A stretch of 64,000 nucleotides of DNA, taken from Xylanibacter brevis ATCC 19188 (GTDB taxonomy: Bacteria; Bacteroidota; Bacteroidia; Bacteroidales; Bacteroidaceae). The position numbers and the translations under genes were made by a program. The stretch covers positions 107,087 to 171,086 of the forward strand of contig NZ_JHXM01000008.1 of assembly GCF_000621725.1 (NCBI RefSeq), read 5' to 3'. Shown here piece after piece: positions 61,402-64,000 of the stretch (positions within the stretch are counted from its first letter, which is position 1; every line of letters starts with the position of its first letter). The notes below the pieces were generated by a model, which was not told where the DNA came from, made no database searches, and saw nothing but the letters and a program-made list of their open reading frames with translations.

Positions 61402-62175
61402 CTATCCCTCCGTGGGCTTCAAGAGCTCCTTTATCAAGCCCTCCAATTTGTTCAGCTCCAACATGTTGGCTGCATCGCTCAGACCTTCGTCGGGGGTGGG
61501 GTGCACCTCGAAGAAATAGCCTGTGGCACCAAAGGCCTTGGCAGCCAGCGCCATGGCGGGCACGAAGCGACGGTCGCCACCCGTCTTGCCCCCTGCAGCA
61601 TCAGGGCGCTGCACACTGTGCGTGCAGTCCATCACCACCGTGGGCACAATCTCTTTCATGTCGGCAATGTTGCGGAAGTCCACCACCAGGTTGCCGTAGC
61701 CCATCATGTTGCCGCGCTCCGTCAGCCACACCTCCTCGGCGCCTGCCTCGCGCGCCTTTTCCACGGGGTAGCGCATGTCGCGACCAGCCAGAAACTGCGC
61801 CTTCTTGATGTTCACCGTGCGCCCCGTCTTTGCTGCTGCCACCAGCAGATCCGTCTGCCTGCACAGGAAGGCGGGTATCTGAATGACGTCGCACACCTCG
61901 CCTGTAGGCTCTGCCTGCCACGCCTCGTGAATGTCGGTCAGTATCTTCAGCCCGTATTTCGACTTCACGTCGCTCAGCATCTGCAGCCCCTTGTCTATGC
62001 CAGGGCCGCGAAAAGAGCGTATCGAAGTGCGGTTGGCCTTGTCAAACGAGGCCTTGAATATGATGTCCGTGCCCAGACGCTTGTTGATGTCCACCAGTTT
62101 CGCTGCCACTACATCCAGCAGCTCGGCCGACTCAATCACGCAGGGACCTGCAATGAATTTTATTTGTTTGCTCAT
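61402..62175 (-). CDS. kdsA: 3-deoxy-8-phosphooctulonate synthase
   Basis: Condenses PEP with arabinose-5-phosphate to Kdo-8-phosphate for lipopolysaccharide. 257 aa from ATG 62175, where the family begins (MSKQIKFIAGPCVIES); the longer frame to 62232 would include the promoter. Motifs: GPCVIES, FKASFDKANRTS, KIAQFLAGRDM-like KKAQFLAGRDMRYP, DCTHSVQRP and FFEVHPTPDEGLSD. The last four codons and stop are encoded in the tail of repeat R3. Confidence 0.96.
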   Translation of the reverse strand: MSKQIKFIAGPCVIESAELLDVVAAKLVDINKRLGTDIIFKASFDKANRTSIRSFRGPGIDKGLQMLSDVKSKYGLKILTDIHEAWQAEPTGEVCDVIQIPAFLCRQTDLLVAAAKTGRTVNIKKAQFLAGRDMRYPVEKAREAGAEEVWLTERGNMMGYGNLVVDFRNIADMKEIVPTVVMDCTHSVQRPDAAGGKTGGDRRFVPAMALAAKAFGATGYFFEVHPTPDEGLSDAANMLELNKLEGLIKELLKPTEG

Positions 62176-62201
62176 TATTACAATAATGTTTATTAGACGT
62201 G

Positions 62202-62209
62202 CAAAGATA
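62202..62209 (-). promoter_or_regulatory. Bacteroidetes -7 box for kdsA
   Basis: TATCTTTG on the minus strand, 26 bases before ATG 62175; supports that start. Confidence 0.65.
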
Positions 62210-62302
62210 CGTATTTCCACTGAAACTGCCAAGAAAACAACAAAGAATTGATGGAAAAAGCAAAAAAAAGCAGAAAATTTTTGTGCGTTGAAAAGTTTTT
62301 TA

Positions 62303-62310
62303 TACTTTTG
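62303..62310 (+). promoter_or_regulatory. Bacteroidetes -7 box for the small barrel gene
   Basis: TACTTTTG, 75 bases before ATG 62386, giving an unusually long leader for this window. Confidence 0.55.
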
Positions 62311-62385
62311 CAGCCGAAAACATAATCAATCAGCCTTTCTGCCTAGGCAGGGGCCCATTAAGTTTAATTAAAAAATTATCTAACA

Positions 62386-62928
62386 ATGAAAAAGATTGTA
62401 ATGACTCTGGTTGCCATGATTGCAACCGCAACTATGAACGCACAAGACATGTATGTTGGAGGTACCGCAGGTCTTTCTACCGATGGTAACAACAATCGCG
62501 ATCTTTACATCGCTCCTGAGTGGGGTATGAAGCTGGACGACAAGCTGGGCTTCGGTCTGCGTCTGAACTACGGCTATGGTAAAGAAGAGAATGTCTTTGG
62601 CACAACTAGCACAACAGATATCACCGTTAATCCTTATCTGCGCTACGACTTTGCCCAGATCGGCAAGCTCAAGGTCTTCGTAGATGGTGGTGTTTACTTT
62701 GGCACTTCTAAGACTGACGACTTTGATGCCAACAACAACTTTGGTTTGAATGTTGTTCCTGGCGTTGCCTACAACATCACCGACAACTGGAGCATCGTGG
62801 CTCTGGCCAACAACGTATTCTCTTGGAACATTGCCGCACCTGCTCACAGCCACTGTCGTCACGACATCAGTCTGCTTGAGGACTTCGGCATCAACACCTT
62901 CCGTTTCGGTTTCTTCTACAATTTCTAA
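62386..62928 (+). CDS. Small outer-membrane beta-barrel protein
   Basis: 180 aa: signal peptide MKKIVMTLVAMIATATMNAQ, then eight or so amphipathic strands (MYVGGTAGLSTDGNNN, LGFGLRLNYGYGKEENVF, LKVFVDGGVYFGTSK) ending FRFGFFYNF with the terminal Phe typical of barrels inserted by BamA. Porin-like/OmpX-like fold; ligand unknown. Strongly biased codons suggest high expression. Followed by a clear terminator. Confidence 0.87.
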   Translation: MKKIVMTLVAMIATATMNAQDMYVGGTAGLSTDGNNNRDLYIAPEWGMKLDDKLGFGLRLNYGYGKEENVFGTTSTTDITVNPYLRYDFAQIGKLKVFVDGGVYFGTSKTDDFDANNNFGLNVVPGVAYNITDNWSIVALANNVFSWNIAAPAHSHCRHDISLLEDFGINTFRFGFFYNF

Positions 62929-62970
62929 GCCGCCGGTTCGGAAACAATAATAATCCCCACCTAAACAACA

Positions 62971-63006
62971 AGCAGCGCACCTATTCAGGGTGCGCTGCTT
63001 TGTTGT
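62971..63006 (+). terminator. Terminator after the small barrel gene
   Basis: Perfect 11-base stem AGCAGCGCACC/GGTGCGCTGCT and a T-rich tail. Confidence 0.85.
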
Positions 63007-63057
63007 TTAAAGTGAGAAGTGAGAAGTGAGAGGTGGTGCGCCTATGGCGCAAACCGA

Positions 63058-63321
63058 CCCCCTCTAAATCTCCCCAAGGGGGAGACTTTCTTATTTCTGA
63101 CCCCTCCCCTTGGGAGGGTCGGGGAGGGGTCGCTTTTTTCCTCCCCTCCCATGTAGGGGAGGGGGCGGGGGTGGGGTCAGTGTTGTTCTAACTGCCAATG
63201 GAGATACAGACCCCACCCCTGCCCCTCCCCTTGAAGGGAGGGGAGTGCCTACGTAGAAATCAGCGGAATATTGTTTAGTTACAGACCCCACCCCCAGCCC
63301 CTCCCCTTGAAGGGAGGGGAG
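63058..63321. repeat. Cluster of nested G/C-run palindromes, including copy A and partial copy C
   Basis: The 411-bp gap after the barrel gene holds no gene beyond this cluster. Two nested palindromes (63058-63130) precede copy A of a 106-bp repeat (63140-63245) and a partial copy C (63277-63321). Copy A has arms CCCCTCCC/GGGAGGGG and a central GGGGTC...GACCCC pair; it holds four-run G tracts on both strands (63156-63176 and, on the minus strand, 63211-63230). Confidence 0.8.
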
Positions 63322-63339
63322 TTCAGCGGAAGGGAGGGG

Positions 63340-63441
63340 CTAATTCATACAACTTGCCACGCCGAGGCTAGTGGCGATCGCCGTGAGGATGGCGATGATG
63401 GTCTGCACGATAAACTTCCAAGTTTCAATTTTGTTTTTCAT
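63340..63441 (-). CDS. Smalltalk protein
   Basis: 33-residue protein beginning MKNKIETWKFIVQTIIAILT and ending GVASCMN: a short charged start, one hydrophobic helix and a Cys near the end. It matches the tiny Bacteroidales proteins named smalltalk, which are usually next to an HU-like DNA-binding gene, as here. Function unknown; the position behind an HU-like gene and the ATG/stop both fit a real gene. Confidence 0.85.
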   Translation of the reverse strand: MKNKIETWKFIVQTIIAILTAIATSLGVASCMN

Positions 63442-63474
63442 GGTATTATTCGGTTAATTTGGTTGTTTTTAAAG

Positions 63475-63546
63475 GCCTACGGATTCTTTTAGTCGGCGTT
63501 CCGCCTTTGTAAAAGCGGCAAAGCCGAGCGATACGGATTTTACATG
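63475..63546. repeat. Partial CCTACGGATT-family element
   Basis: GCCTACGGATTC on one side and ATACGGATTTTACATGC on the other enclose an inner hairpin (CGGCGTTCCGCC...GGCAAAGCCG). Related to R1-R3 but lacking the usual right arm. Confidence 0.55.
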
Positions 63547-63578
63547 CGGTTGTTTTCTTAGCTTGAACCTTGCGCAGC

Positions 63579-63684
63579 CCCTCCCCTCCCATGTAGGGGA
63601 GGGGTCGGGGTGGGGTCAGTGTTGTTCTAACTGCCAATGGAGTTACAGACCCCACCCCTAGCCCCTCCCCTTGAAGGGAGGGGA
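63579..63684. repeat. Copy B of the 106-bp G/C-run repeat
   Basis: Nearly identical to copy A (63140-63245) over its whole length, same orientation, including the central TCAGTGTTGTTCTAACTGCC segment. G-tract motifs at 63596-63615 (plus) and 63650-63670 (minus). Confidence 0.85.
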
Positions 63685-63707
63685 TGGGTTTGTCGGGGAG
63701 GGGTCTG

Positions 63708-64000
63708 TTAGTCCTCATTCTCCCCCTGACTCGCGGTCTCAATTCCCGCCAACTCCTTCACGTTGAGGAGCGAGGCACGCTTCTTCAGCGACTTCGACGT
63801 CAGGTCGTTCAAGTCCATGCGACTGGGCTGGAAACGCAGGTATATTCCGCGCATGTTGGACGCCAGGTTGAACTCCTCCTCAGAGTCGGCACCCGTGGTG
63901 TGCGTAGAGAGATAGAATGTACCCAGGTCGCCAAACTGCACCTTCTTACCCTCCATCAGCTGCTCCAGGATACACGACTGCAACTTGTTGGCAACGCCCA
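63708..64000 (-). CDS. HU-like DNA-binding protein (HIG type), 5' end beyond the window
   Basis: C-terminal 97 codons of a protein whose start lies past 64000: the frame is open to the window edge (GVANKLQSCILEQ). Visible features: KKVQFGDLGTFYLS, the HU beta-arm region NMRGIYLRFQPSR, and an extended tail (SLLNVKELAGIETASQGENED). This fits the Bacteroidetes HU/IHF-like family with a C-terminal extension, which typically precedes a smalltalk gene. Confidence 0.85.
   Translation of the reverse strand, partial: GVANKLQSCILEQLMEGKKVQFGDLGTFYLSTHTTGADSEEEFNLASNMRGIYLRFQPSRMDLNDLTSKSLKKRASLLNVKELAGIETASQGENED

Noticed and set aside
60568..61410. Insertion sequence around the GxxExxY gene
   Set aside because: No transposase, no target-site duplication that I can see; the repeats are in one orientation and inside-palindromic, not terminal inverted repeats of a transposon.
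61501..62196. 231-codon plus-strand frame opposite kdsA
   Set aside because: Antisense shadow of kdsA with no domain.

Overview
The window is a 64 kb stretch of a Bacteroidales chromosome, most likely Prevotella or a close relative. Evidence: many Bacteroidetes-type promoters (TTTG, about 20 bases, then TAnnTTTG) just upstream of genes on both strands; no obvious Shine-Dalgarno sequences; type IX secretion signatures (a PorT-like barrel and a type B C-terminal sorting domain); hybrid-two-component-like sensors; a 33-residue 'smalltalk' protein; an HU-like HIG-type DNA-binding protein; DUF5103 and DUF5687 proteins; and a GGGtGRT protein with its Fe-S scaffold partner. Nearly all genes are chromosomal housekeeping or envelope genes. 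There is no transposase, integrase, phage gene, rRNA operon or CRISPR array.

Layout. 1-10.4 kb (minus): mnmE, threonine aldolase, nucleoside phosphorylase, a PD40 propeller lipoprotein-like protein, a TtcA-like thiolase, a DUF486 membrane protein, an NfnAB-type fused flavoprotein, serS and ribE. 10.5-17.7 kb: secreted GH2 glycosidase, cation efflux pump, uvrA, T9SS cargo. 17.8-22.4 kb (plus): LysM/periplasmic-binding protein, PorT-like barrel, POT peptide transporter, EEP-family hydrolase. 22.4-27.0 kb (minus): uxaB, tilS, rlmI-like methylase, 3'-5' exonuclease. 27.1-31.7 kb (plus): ftsK, lolA-like carrier, DUF5687 permease. 31.8-36.8 kb: two tRNA-Lys, crcB, nitroreductases, DUF2023/flavodoxin pair, a peroxidase-nitroreductase fusion, FNT channel, tRNA-Thr and tRNA-Gly. 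36.8-45.7 kb: membrane-bound AraC-type sensor, DUF5103, GGGtGRT/Fe-S scaffold, recN, a TPR protein with a degenerate protease domain. 45.7-51.3 kb (minus): an operon XRE-cupin regulator, acyl-CoA synthetase, rsmG, metallo-hydrolase, MgtC; then radA upstream. 51.4-54.5 kb (plus): lipoprotein substrate-binding protein and a large TPR protein. 54.5-62.2 kb (minus): kdsA, a GxxExxY nuclease-like gene, kdsD, a large HTCS-like regulator and a secreted phospholipase-D-like protein. 62.3-64 kb: small barrel, smalltalk protein, HU-like protein (cut by the window end).

The most unusual signals are non-coding. Two intergenic loci (about 13.06-13.19 kb and 32.60-32.80 kb) hold tandem palindromes whose centres are exactly 22 bp apart; the palindrome sequence changes along the array but the phase does not, and one core (AGTGGCACTATT or near) occurs at both loci. 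A third locus (45.65-45.75 kb) has a 31-bp period. Separately, nested palindromic elements have entered coding sequence in frame (linker of the NfnAB fusion; N terminus of MnmE), and a family of about 100-bp inverted repeats (CCTACGGATT...) flanks a PD-(D/E)XK-like GxxExxY gene lodged inside the Kdo operon and supplies the stop codon of kdsA. Two HTCS-like regulators appear to lack phosphotransfer chemistry.
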